In this document: positions 24,313-34,867 of the stretch, one piece after another
How positions within the stretch are numbered: position 1 is the stretch's first letter
How the letters are laid out: each line of letters starts with the position of its first letter
Assembly (NCBI GenBank): GCA_008828725.1
Contig: MEHQ01001025.1
Location: 226,960-290,959, forward strand
Direction of reading: 5' to 3'
Length of the DNA: 64,000 nt
DNA from: Saccharina japonica
Lineage: Eukaryota > Sar > Phaeophyceae > Laminariales > Laminariaceae
Notes under the pieces: model-generated
The model's database searches: none
Seen by the model: the letters and a program-made list of their open reading frames with translations, nothing else
Told to the model about the DNA's origin: nothing
Made by a program: the position numbers and the translations under genes

Positions 24313-25276
24313 GGCTCACAGCACGGCGCTGCGCTGCCTTCTGTGGTGTGTGTGATTTGTCCTTCGGAGTATGTGTGGTAGTGCAACAACAACGAACGGT
24401 GGTATATATTACTTCGTACTTTGTATGTATGAAAGAGAAAGCACAGCACAGCTCGGTCGTCAAGTTGTGAAGTACGAAAAACAGGAAATCAACAAAACTG
24501 AGAAAGAAGAAAGACTACACATTTGTACGTACGTACATACGAGTATACTCGTACTACTCGTACTCGAAAAAAAGAAAAAAAAATCCATCGGACCCATTGC
24601 CCGCAAAAAACAAAAAAAAGTTTTGACGTCTTTCGCGTTCTGTCAGCCTTGATGCTCCCCGTCCCTCCGCGATCACGTCGCCATCGATTCGGTCCGGGTC
24701 AAGCTCTACTGCCTCTCTGCCCCAGTGAGCCCCGTGGCTCGCCTCGCATGGAGCCCGGTGCTCAACGTGGCCCTCGTTCGCCCGCTCCATCATGATGGTG
24801 TTCAAACTGCCGGGGTTTCTCTTTAATCCTAATTGTTCCGATAAATAAGCAACGCTTGAATTTTATTTTACAGGACCAAAGACCTTATATTTTCGGACAT
24901 GCTGCAGCAGCAACGCAGACAAAGCGCCTTCTGCTTCCCTCGTGTCTCGGTGGACACGCCACGCCTAGCCACGAAAAAGGCGACCGCGCTCCTTCTGACC
25001 CCCCCTCTACTGGCCAGCGCCCTCCCATACCCGCGATGGCGCCGGGCTCGCCCGCGCTGCCGTGCTGTCTGGGCACACACACGAACCCAAAACTGAAAGA
25101 GAAAGAAGCCTCTCGCTAACTAAAGTATATAGGGAACAAAGAGAGAGAGAATGAGCAAGTAATGAACGGAGGCGGTGTTCGAAGTGGGGGCTCTGAGAGT
25201 GCAGGGATGAGGGATCCCTGGGCGAGATATCTGTAAGTGTGTCTATGCAGAGCAGATAGATGTATGCAGAACAGAT
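24313..25276. other. Segment C, present only between A' and B'
   Basis: These 964 bp separate A' from B', while A and B are directly joined at 22628/22629. C holds A-rich runs (24560-24620) and GC-rich sequence with open frames on both strands (minus 24554-24805, plus 24856-25119) that I do not recognise. It may be an insertion in one haplotype; no clear target duplication was found. Confidence 0.6.
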
Positions 25277-26276
25277 ACATGTATGTACCCAGACGGCGTG
25301 GAAGCAACCAACGCCGATATAGAAAAGGCATGGTGTTGCGCCCCCTTGGTGGAGGCTGTCGAGCCATGGAGGTCGTCGCGTTGTTATCTGAAGAATATAA
25401 CCGAAACCGGCACGGGTTTCGGTGTGGAACTGTCAAGGTCGTTCGAGTAGTCGCCGCCGTTGACTTGGCGTTGGACTAGCCTGGCCCAAACGAAGTACCT
25501 GGTAAAACATTCTGCGCATGGGACCACCCAATTGCATCAGCAGGACTGCTGTTTGTTGTTGTTGGTGTTGACTATGACCGACGAGAAGCCCAAGGGATGG
25601 TGACGCAAAAACTGCGTACGGCAGACGCATACCAACACAGAGTCACTGTTGCTGTTGCGGACAGAGCTGGCGGGGCGCGGTGGGGGCTGGCATTTCCCAG
25701 TGACGTAGTTATTACGTATGAAATACTGTATTATAGGTATTTAAATATACTAGTGGTACCCGGAACCACGCCAGGGCGGGGCCGGTATATTAGCGGACAT
25801 AAATAAAAATACATAATAAGAACTGGGTCATGATCCACACACGCAGTCAACCACGTATCAACCGACCCACGGACATCCACCCAACCACACCCACCCACCC
25901 ACACACTCTCACGTACTTACCAACATCCACTCACATCACTCACACCCACCCACCCAACCACCGACCCACCCACCCAACCACGTACGTGCGCACCAACCGA
26001 TCGACACACACACGCACCAACCGATCCACCCACCATCCAATCAGTATACAGCAGCACCAGTACGTACAGCAATAGTAGTAGCCCTTATATAACCCATCTA
26101 TCTACAGCAGCAATAGCAACAACAGCAGCAGTCCAGCAGTACGACTCGTACGTACGTACAGCGGATACAAACATAACGCCGGCAAGGATGCGCGGCCCTT
26201 GTACGTACAGCAGTGTAAACAAAACGCCGGCATGGATGCACAGCCCTTGTACGTACAAACAAAACGCCGGCATGGG
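25277..26276 (+). repeat. Large duplication block B'
   Basis: Second copy of 22629-23628. Unlike B it continues through the complete tandem repeat to about 26352. Confidence 0.9.
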
Positions 26277-26352
26277 TGCGCAGCCCTTGTACGTACAGCA
26301 GTGTAAACAAAACGCCGGCATGGATGCACAGCCCTTGTACGTACAGCAGTGG
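26150..26352 (+). repeat. Tandem repeat, about 48-60 bp unit
   Basis: Five units of CAAAACGCCGGCATGGATGC followed by a CAGCCCTTGTACGTACA segment, some with an added GCAGTGTAAA. The unit carries GTACGTAC. Short peptides repeat in the open frames, which is why several spurious frames overlap. Confidence 0.85.
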
Positions 26353-26369
26353 CCCTTTTTTTTCTTTTT

Positions 26370-27242
26370 TTTTCGGTCTATTTTTTTACGTCTGGCCTTT
26401 TATCTTGAAACTAGTGTAAAAGTGGCTAACTCGCGAAGTTACGGGCCGATTTCGATTTTGACCGAAGTTCTGGAGATCCATATTTTCACATCTGGGGGAC
26501 TCTTTAGGAAACAATTACTTGATTTTACTATGGAGATGTGTTTATCTTGAAATTAGTGTGGATTTTGGATCCGGGCCGCAAGGCCCTCCGAATACGCTGG
26601 GAACCCCTCCCCTCCCGCGGATCCGCCCCGTTCCAGGGGACGGAGCGAGCCGTCCCCGGGAGGCCGCCTTCCCCCGATCCCCTCTGGCCGAGGTGGGCAC
26701 CGGGGCCCGTTCTCTCGCCGGGGTCGCCGAGGGTCGACGCGTGGGGTGGCCGGGGCGGTGGTGCGGCGCCGATCGGGGTCGGGTGGCGCCCGGTAGAGCC
26801 GGTCTCCCGCGGGGCATACCGAAACCGGCATAGTCCTGAAGATCCGAAACGACATCACCACCACTACCGAAGCGTATTAACTAATAAGGATGATAGCTGT
26901 AGGTGCTGTCAAATCTCCAAATCCCTTGCTTTTCAACAATGTTTTGACGTTCAGTTCCATCGATGTTTTGCGATCCCCTACTATTAATAAGTGTTTGCGA
27001 TAGAAGTAATTTTTTTTTAAACTTTTCTTCCGCTCAAAAAAGTCAATTCCCTTCCCCTCATGGTTTTGGTGTGTTTGCGATAGAAGTAAACAAAATCCTG
27101 CAGGCGACGCCTCCGGAAATGATAAGGGAAGTGGGGCGAGGCAATGCGGCAAACCGAACAAACAACGAGAACAAAAAGTAGCGTACGAGAGGAACGGCAG
27201 CCCAGCAACGGTGGCGGCGGCAGGGGTATAACCGCAGTGCCG
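26370..27242 (-). repeat. R1 composite repeat, longest copy (inverted)
   Basis: Reading on the minus strand the order is the part matching 1-255 (27242 down to about 26995), a unique A/T-rich part, the GC-rich part matching 3025-3345 (about 26880-26560), and the A-rich tail (26560-26370). So the pieces at 1-255, 2045-2175, 3025-3565 and 15525-15685 are parts of one element about 0.9 kb long. No protein was recognised. Confidence 0.65.
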
Positions 27243-28340
27243 CAGCTGCTATCCCACGACCGCAAGCAGCAGCACCGGTGGCTGCAGCTACGTGGCGGTA
27301 GCCCCAGCAGCATCGGCAGCCGCAGCAGTAGCGGCAGCAGGAGCAGCAGCAGAGCAGCAGAAGCAACAACTTCCGTTTTTGCTTTTTTCGATTTTGCGTC
27401 CGACTATTCTTGTCGTCGTGTGCTGCTCCTGCTGCTGCCCACGACCTACGCGCGACACCGCGCCAGCACGCTCCGCTCCAAGCCCGCCCGGCGCCCGACA
27501 TATATAGACCGTGGCGGCGCGCCGCCGCTGCTGCTAGTGCTGCTAGTGCTGCTACCGCAGTGTGGTGAAATTGAAATGATACACGACGATCTGTCATCCT
27601 GTCGCGCTCTACAAGCAAGGCGGTACGAGTACGTCTCCATACGACTCGTACGAGTAACTCGTACGAGTAGTTCTTCTGAACAGCGCATCCTCCACGACAC
27701 CAAGCCGGCGAGAGCGTACCGTAGCGGGCCGCCAGCAGTCCGCCGGCGCCCCGTTAGCAAAATCCAGCACCGCTTGTCCGTATCATACTGCTGTAGCACA
27801 CCTCCCGAGCCTCTGTGCTCCCACCGGTTGTTGTGTTGTGTAGAGCAAGCAGCAAGGTTGGGGCTCTAGTTGGGGCCTATGGGAGACATCTCCCATAATT
27901 TGGGGCGTTCTGCGTCGGTAGAATGCTCGGTGCGTGTAGGCCAATCAAACTGAGAGACAAAAGTTACCGTAACTTTTGATCAAAAACATACTTCTCTAAA
28001 GTATATTTTTGCCGTTTTTTCAAACAAAACAAAATCACCTCAAATCCTTCCTTCGGGAGTATTTTTAGAGAAGTAAAAGTAAAAAAAACAAAAAACGCAA
28101 ACACTCCAATAGCTACAACTTGCTACTTGATCCAACTTCAACCAATGTATGGGTCTGTCGCAAATCGACCATCAATTCGATAAGTGATCTGGTATTTAGA
28201 ATTTGTAGTTTGGCGTTAAGGCTTCATCGGGCACATGGATAGTATGTCGCTACTGCTGTACTTACGCACAAATTCAATAGTTCATCTGAAACATTTGAAA
28301 ATATATATGGCCAGGGGGGGGGAAGGGGACCCCTGACTGC
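27243..28340. other. No gene seen; CAG/GCA-rich sequence
   Basis: A 241-codon plus-strand frame (27144-27869) crosses GCAGCAGC-rich DNA and starts inside R1, so it is probably spurious. The 27870-28340 part is plain A/T-rich sequence. Confidence 0.45.
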
Positions 28341-28904
28341 TTCTTAAGGGGCCCCTTCGGTCATGATGAAACACGAGTACTTGAGAGTTGATTTGTTTGT
28401 TTTTTTTCGTTTTTTTTACAGCAATACTATTTCTGGTATAATAACACCATATCAGTACTCCTTACGGAAAACGGCATAGCTCCAGTTCCAAGACCAACTA
28501 TTATGGGATTTTTTTGAGCTGTTATTTCTGTAGTTTTCAGCGCTCTCCGAAACCCAAAAATCAGAACCATCTATTATGGGCCAGGGAATCATCCTTATTT
28601 TTGCTCTCAGTTCCTGGAGGGGGCAAAAATCTGCAAAACCTCCAGGAACTGAGCCCAGTTCCTGGCGGTCTCTCCGGCCTCCAGGGACTGAGAGTCACTT
28701 GATTTTTGTGTACTGCCACTACAGCAGCAGTACTGCTGCCCATCTGCCGAGTATATCTGTCACCCACGCCAAAGCATCACACGTACAGCGAGCTGTACCT
28801 ACGGGCTATGATGCCTGTGTAAAAGCTATCGCTTGTCACTCGCATGGAAGCCATACCAGCAGCAGCAACGGCAAAAACGGCAGCAGCGATGACGATTCGA
28901 CGTC

Positions 28905-28941
<37 letters not shown>
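28905..28941 (+). repeat. (CAG)n microsatellite
   Basis: About twelve uninterrupted CAG units in the centre of the foldback element, flanked by further GCAGCAGCG motifs. The 195-codon frame reading it as poly-glutamine is not supported otherwise. Confidence 0.95.
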
Positions 28942-28943
<2 letters not shown>

Positions 28944-29216
28944 GTGGCGGCAGCAGCAGCGATGGCGATTCGACGTCCGCCGCGAAAATCCAGCCGTACT
29001 TGGATGCCGAGACCACGCTCGCGGTGGTGCGGCGGCCGTTGGCTTTGCGTCGTTTGACGCAAACAAGACAAAGCAATACTCTACAGAACCAGTTTCAAAA
29101 ATGAGAAGCCATAATAGATGGTCCTCATTTCTCATGCACATATTTCTGGATCCTCAAAACTAGAAACATAATCGCCAGAAATCACGGCTCAAATTTTTCC
29201 CATAATAGTTGGTCTA

Positions 29217-29435
29217 ATGCTCAGAATGTTTCCCAATGAGTAGTTTCAAAGAGCCTACGTAGATCATGGTCAACATTTGTGTCTCGGGAGGCATATCGAT
29301 CAGCCGACTTGTTCGTCACGAAAAGTGCCTCTTTTCGTGACGAACAAGGCGTCTGATCGATATGCCTCCCGAGACACAAATATTGACCATGATCTAGGCT
29401 CTTTGACACTACTCATTGAGAAACATTATGAGCAT
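29217..29435. mobile_element. Nested palindromic MITE with TA target duplication
   Basis: 219 bp, palindromic from ATGCTCA to TGAGCAT and flanked on both sides by TA (29215-29216 and 29436-29437). The middle has TTGTTCGTCACGAAAAG against CTTTTCGTGACGAACAA. Without it the right arm of the host foldback element matches the left arm again (GGTCTAGAACTGG against the left arm's GGTCTTGGAACTGG). TA duplication and short palindromic structure are typical of Tc1/mariner-type MITEs. The superfamily is inference. Confidence 0.85.
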
Positions 29436-29588
29436 TAGAACTGGAGCTATGCCGTTTTCCGTAAGGAGTACTGATATGGTGTTATTATGCCAGAAATAGT
29501 ATCGCTGCTGTAAAAAAAACGAAAAATATTTATATTTTCAACTCTCAAGTACTCGTGTTTCATCATGACCGAGGGGGCCCCGTAAGAA

Positions 29589-31045
29589 CGTTTTTTTTGT
29601 TGTCGAACGACAGGAAGCCAGTTGCTGTTGCACTGCTGCATCCAATGTGCGCGCTTACCGAGCAGCGGATTTATCCGCCGATACAGCTGCTGCTGTAGTA
29701 GGTCTGAGCGAAAGGCGGACCATACATAAGAGTCCTTGCGACAATATATCAAATATGTACCAGGTATATGTACAATCAGTATGCGTGTGTACATGCGGCA
29801 GGCTTAAAATCCCAGGGCGGCATAACTCCTAAATCGTCGAACCATATCTTCACGAACCGTAACTTCGTTATCAGTTGGTTTGTCGAACCGTTATTTACGA
29901 GTAATCGACTAGGAGGATACGATACACCCTCAGTACACCATCACCACAGGTATACGATACGACTTGCTTATGCTCGTAGCGCTTTTCTACTTCACACTTC
30001 ACGCGCATATCATACCACAAAGTTTCAGCACTTTTCAACATTGTACGAGTATCAACCATGATAACCATACCTGTACAGCAGTACGTACGTAGTGCTTTGT
30101 ACCTGGTACCTGGTGACAGACAGCAGTGTCTTCTGGTATATGCATGGGGGTACGCCCCTCATAATCAGAAAGCCGTCCGCACATAGAGCACTACCGTTTT
30201 TACACCAGGTACACAAAACAAGCAGAACAGCAGTATTTGATTTTCTGCCACTCCCTTATCCTACTACTGTACTACCAACTATCACCAATCTCTACGTGCC
30301 AACCCAAATCTTTGGGGAACAGAGGGAGGGAAGGAGGGAGGGAGGGGGCGAGCATTGATCTCTACTCCTGCGGCATTTATTCCAAGCTCAAAAAAAATAT
30401 CCCACTGTAATTCTCCAGTACTCTGGTACCAGGGTACGTACTTACGTATACGGCCATACGACCATAGACCGCAAAAGGCACCGTGCGCTCATCCTGGTAT
30501 ACCTGGTATACTCACAGCAGTATAGTACTTCTCGCACAATAACAAAGACATCGCAGACAAACAAAACAGCCACAAAAGCATGTTCCAAGTACCTTCCCCT
30601 GCTGATTTCGAGCAGGTCCGAGTAAAAGTTACAGTATAATTGCTGCATGTTGACTTCTATCATACGTATACTGTGTTGCTATCTGACAAGGTCAGTACGT
30701 GCAGTATGGTAGCATTCAACAAGCAAGGCACATAACCGAAACAGAATGCCGGCTGGTCGAGTGCTCGTCAAGGGCATACTCAATCCTATTATGCATGCAT
30801 CATATATCACCCTCCCCACGACCCAAGTCAAGTACGTAACCTATCATCCCGCGCCAAGAACGCAAAAAAACAACAGAACCAACTACTTGCATTCAGTAGT
30901 AGTAGGTGGTCAACAAAAAGCTCCTACGACGCACCTACGTATCTGAGCAGTATCATTATCGTACATACAAAAAAACATCAATAAAACAAGAACAACCTTC
31001 AAACAATGCTTCCGCAAGCAACCAATAAAGCAGCACACACAAAGT
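29589..31045. other. No gene seen
   Basis: A/T-rich with scattered GTAC and CAG motifs. Palindromic CTGTACAGCAG and TACGTACGTA occur near 30070. Short frames only. Confidence 0.45.
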
Positions 31046-31185
31046 TTATACCTCAATCGGGGCTGAAAGCAGGGGTGGGCCCACCACCCAGGCACCATCG
31101 CGGCCCAGCTTCCATGCTGATCCAAACAGAACCTTGCTGTAGGTGGTGTTGCTCGCCGCCCCCCCGCCCCTACTTGCTTCCCTGC

Positions 31186-31219
<34 letters not shown>

Positions 31220-32575
31220 CGTTATTCGCATATTTTCCTTCCTCCTCTTCTTGCCCCTCCACCTCCACTACCGTTTCCACCTCCTTCTGCTCCTTGCGTT
31301 TGTCGTATGATACCAGGGCTCTGTGCACCAGTTCCAAACGGTTCTCCACTATCAAGGCGTGCTGCTCCGCCTCGGGGTCTAAGTGCATGCCTACCGCGGG
31401 CGACGGCGGCGGCAGAGGCCGTGACAATGGCTGACGCTCCTGCTGCTCGCCCGTCCCAACGCCGTCCTCGTCGTCTCCTCCATCTCCCCTTTACCCTCGG
31501 TCAACCATCCTTTCCTCTTCCGCAGTTACTCTATGCTCCTCCCCCAGAAACCCCTTGCCACTACATGCCACCATCTCATCGACCACATCCTCCTTCGCGT
31601 ATGACGGAATCACCTTCGTCACCGCCGGGTGAGTTTCAACGTCGCGCGCAGGCGGAGCGACCTGCTCTTGCGCGCCCAGACTCGCCCAACAAACCGGCTT
31701 AATGGGGCTACTCCTCTCAATCGGACGCGACAGCGGTAGGGCCTCCTGGCATTGTCCGTCCTCTGCATTGCTGTCGTTGCTCCGAGATATCTGCTCTCCA
31801 TCCAGCTCCTCAGCTTGTTATTTTTCTCTCTCCGTCTGCCTCCTTCTCTTTCCCTTTTCTTGTCGTAACTTGCTCATACTTCCATTCCTCTCCCCTGGGC
31901 TGCTGCGGCTCTTGCTTCTCCGGCTGCTGCTGCCGCTGCTCGCCTGCGTTTCTCGCGCCTCGAGCAGCAAGCGGGTCCACCAGCGTCGGCTCACGTCTGG
32001 CCGAGGCGGCACGCTGCTGCTGCTGCGGCCGTATCGGGTGTATTACATATTGCCTCCACGTTATCTGCTGCTGTTCCGACGAAATACGATAATCCACCGC
32101 GTTGAGACGGGCCCTCTCCTTCGCGAGCACGGTAGCCCTCTCGGTCCGCGCGGCCCAATCTCCCTTACAGTGCACGATGCGTTGCACCAGAACGAAGGCG
32201 CTCGCAGTACAGCTCGTCCACGATCCCCATCAGCTGCACCGTCTGCCACCTCTCCTTATCCAAAAATGCTTCCCGAAGCTCGAGATAACTCTCACCTAGT
32301 TGGGCTTGCCAAGCACTCTAGAATTCCGCGTCGTTCATCTCGATGCGGAAAGACCCGCCCTCCGAGGGCTGTACCACCTGATGCCCCTGGCGTCCCGGGG
32401 CTATCGACGACTCGCTATAGCGTTTAAATTCAATCTCGGGCGCATGACGGGCCTTTCCACAGACGGACAGGGCCAAGGTGCTGGAGCGCTCCTCCATGTA
32501 GACATAAAGCACCCGGCGGGCACAGCTCAAGCAGAGTAGAGGATACAATAACCAAGTGTCATCAATTATTATCAC
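31046..32575 (-). pseudogene. Decayed coding region, unrecognised charged protein
   Basis: The minus strand is protein-like over about 1.5 kb. Its segments are rich in E, K, R and Q, one with an ERWQTVQLMGIVDELYCERL stretch, another with NRLELVHRALVSYDKRKEQK, and near the 3' end a poly-glutamine run (CTG/GCT repeat at 31182-31219). Part of the coding stretch has no methionine, so it does not show up as a start-to-stop frame. About four interruptions divide it. Either it is a pseudogene or short introns are hidden; no consistent set of splice sites was found. I recognise no family. A host gene or an old element's structural protein are both possible. Confidence 0.45.
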
Positions 32576-33339
32576 GTATCACATAGAAACTTATACCATC
32601 ATATGAAAACATATGGAATTAAACACCGGAGCATGACATCGACCCCATGCGAATCCCGGTATCCAATGTCCCGCTACCAAACATCCCATTACCCATAGAA
32701 CTCCACACTCTACCCAACGGACGTCACATATTTTATCTATTGCACGCACAATCAACAAGTAGTAGAGTTTACGAGTGATTGCGAATTGAATGCTACTCGT
32801 AACGAGCACCCATCATCAAACGTTATAGGCGTAGAGGCGGGGATCGGGTCACCCCCGACTCGCGCCCGGCTCAGCCGACAAACCCTGTGTGTGTGAATCA
32901 TGAATGACCTCATTCCGTGAATCATGTTGCTTGAATGGAATCGCCCGGAAGCGGAGTGGGACAGCCAAGCTCGAAGAACTGTCACTGGGACCGCATGCAG
33001 AGACACTCCTCTGTATGCTATGCTATTGTCGACAGTTTGAAGTAGTAGCCTCGCAGAAGGCAAATACCTGTCTCCGCTAATTCCTTCTGTTGAAAATATA
33101 CTTGGTATCATCAGGAGGATCGGTGTGACGTAATGCACACGTACAATAACTATTATTATTACCCTGGTGGGTACTAACTGCTGTTGTGCTGTGCGTGCGT
33201 GCGTGCTGTGCGCGGATGCTGCTTTGTATATAGTAAAAAGGGGTAAAATACCGAAAACAGTTAGTTTGGGAGCGGCTATAAACTATACCTAGTGTTCTGT
33301 TTTTATTGACTGGTGTATTGTGAGGGTACTGTGATACTA
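32576..33339. other. No gene seen
   Basis: A minus-strand frame at 32752-33138 is open but has no recognisable domain and reads like chance. Otherwise unique sequence. Confidence 0.4.
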
Positions 33340-33439
33340 TGTATCTATGTACTGCTGTGAAACTACTGTGAGTACCTGGTGGAAATTATTGCTTGACCGA
33401 CGTATCACAAGTACGAAGTCGTATAATAGTATATATAGG

Positions 33440-33660
33440 CATGTACTGCTGTGAAATTTCAACTTGCGAAGCAAACCGCGCTCCTCTCGGACGCAAACAT
33501 GCCAGGGGACGGCAGTTTGGGCGTCGTCAGTCCCATCTTTCGGAGCTCCCACACTAAAACTAGCAGAGTGAGTATTCACCAGCCGCTGTCCGCCACACTT
33601 GAACTGCAATAGTGTGCGTATCAAGTCTAAACCCTCGTCAGTCACAAGCCTGAACTACCG
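33440..33660 (-). CDS. Possible exon of an unrecognised gene
   Basis: The minus strand is open from about 33660 with protein-like text: FRLVTDEGLDLIRTLLQFKC, then a CGGQRLVNTHSASFSVG segment and VPWHVCVREERGLLRKL. A splice-acceptor-like GGACGGTAG precedes it. A short related piece (on the minus strand GGCCTGTGACAGACGGAGG, TAGACTTGAT) recurs at about 33712-33750, so a small duplication lies upstream. No family is recognised and no start is visible. It could be one exon, or part of a repeat. Confidence 0.3.
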
Positions 33661-33779
33661 TCCCCTGCCGTCCTTTTTTCCAGGTGCCAGAATCAAACAC
33701 TAGAACAATCAAGTCTAGACCTCCGTCTGTCACAGGCCTCAACTGCGGCTGCTGAAACATTTGTTCACAAACGCCCGGT

Positions 33780-34867
33780 GGAACTCTACGAAATTACGCG
33801 CTTTTTGTGGTCTGATTGCATTTACTGTAGTGGTGACGTGGTGACTACGCTTCATACTACTATTGCTGCTTTATGTCGATGTTTTACCCTTCTCCCTTTC
33901 TTCTCCCAACTGCCGCTCCTTTTATTGGTGTGCTATGTATGTTCGAAGAAGATCTGCTACTGGTACAGCATCAGCACGTGCAACTAACCAAGGCACGTCG
34001 GGCCAGTCATGTGGTAAACAACCTACCGCTTTATCGTTCGAGCTGCCCGTGGCGTTTGTGGATGGGCTAAATTTGGTTGGGATACAGTCGTCAGCTTTGA
34101 GGTCAGCGCGCCTCCACCTTCTGATAAATCCGTCGATGGATTCAGCGAGGAAGGTGCCTCACGAGAAGAAGCTTCCTCGCCAATACAGACGAACGCAGAT
34201 CGAGAACCCCCACGTGGTAATTATCGACAAGGCCTTCACGCGTGGCAGCAGCACCAGGAGCGCCGCCAGCACCAGAGCAGATAATACTCGCCGTACGACA
34301 CGAAACGCTCACATCCCGCCATTCATCTTGTGGTGCTGCGAAATCCCCAGCGAGAGCATAAGTGCACAAGGTCAGTCGTTCGTTTCTTTTAGTTTCTGAC
34401 GACGGCCGAGGAGGCGAGGAATTAACGCTCGCGCTCGCCACCACCTCCACCGCCGCCGCCGCCACCACCACCACCACCACCACCCTTTTCACCTCCCCCA
34501 CCGTCACCACCGCCAGAGTCGTCAGCGTAGTCTGCGTCATCACCGTCATCAACGTCATCGTGTTGTGCAGACCGACAGGTGCGCGTCAAAACTCTTCGTT
34601 CTGCTCAGCGAGTGATCCTCCGCGCGGGACCAAAACCAGCAGCAGCTGTAGCAACAGCAGCACCGCCCCCAGCAGCAGCACCGGCATCAACACCAGTATC
34701 AACACCGGCATCAGCGCCAGCATCAACACCAGCTTCAGCACCAGCATCGAGACCAGCCTCAATCGCAGTATTAACACCAGCATCAGCACCAGCATCACCA
34801 GCAACAAACAGCAAACCAGCGACGACATCACAGCCACAGCCCCCACACGACCCCCACAACCACCACC
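33780..34867. other. Upstream region of the bZIP gene
   Basis: No separate gene is supported. Before the bZIP start lies a C/A-rich stretch with ACCACCACC (34440-34490) and CAGCACCAGCATCAACACC-type repeats (about 34620-34800), probably 5' leader or promoter-proximal DNA. Frames open across it on both strands reflect the triplet repeats. Confidence 0.45.

Larger units (their letters stand above)
28341..29588. mobile_element. Large foldback element with long inverted arms
   Basis: The ends are TTCTTAAGGGGCCCC on the left and the reverse complement TTCTTACGGGGCCCC on the right. Arms pair from 28341 to about 28575 and from about 29107 to 29588, once the nested element at 29217-29435 is discounted. 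Shared arm landmarks are TCATGATGAAACACGAGTAC, CTTACGGAAAACGGCATAGC and GACCAACTATTATGGG. The centre holds a CTCAGTTCCTGGAGG/CCTCCAGGAACTGAG hairpin (about 28603-28652) and a (CAG)n run. No transposase is visible, so it is a non-autonomous foldback element of unknown superfamily. Confidence 0.8.

Noticed and set aside
27144-27869. 241-codon plus-strand frame
   Set aside because: It starts inside the R1 repeat and crosses GCAGCAGC-rich DNA. The residues are low-complexity and no domain is visible.
28576-29163. 195-codon frame with poly-glutamine
   Set aside because: It lies wholly inside the foldback element and owes its length to the (CAG)n run.
33440-33660. Trypsin-like protease (CGG and PWHV motifs)
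   Set aside because: The motifs come in the wrong order for the family, and no catalytic His, Asp or Ser motif is seen.
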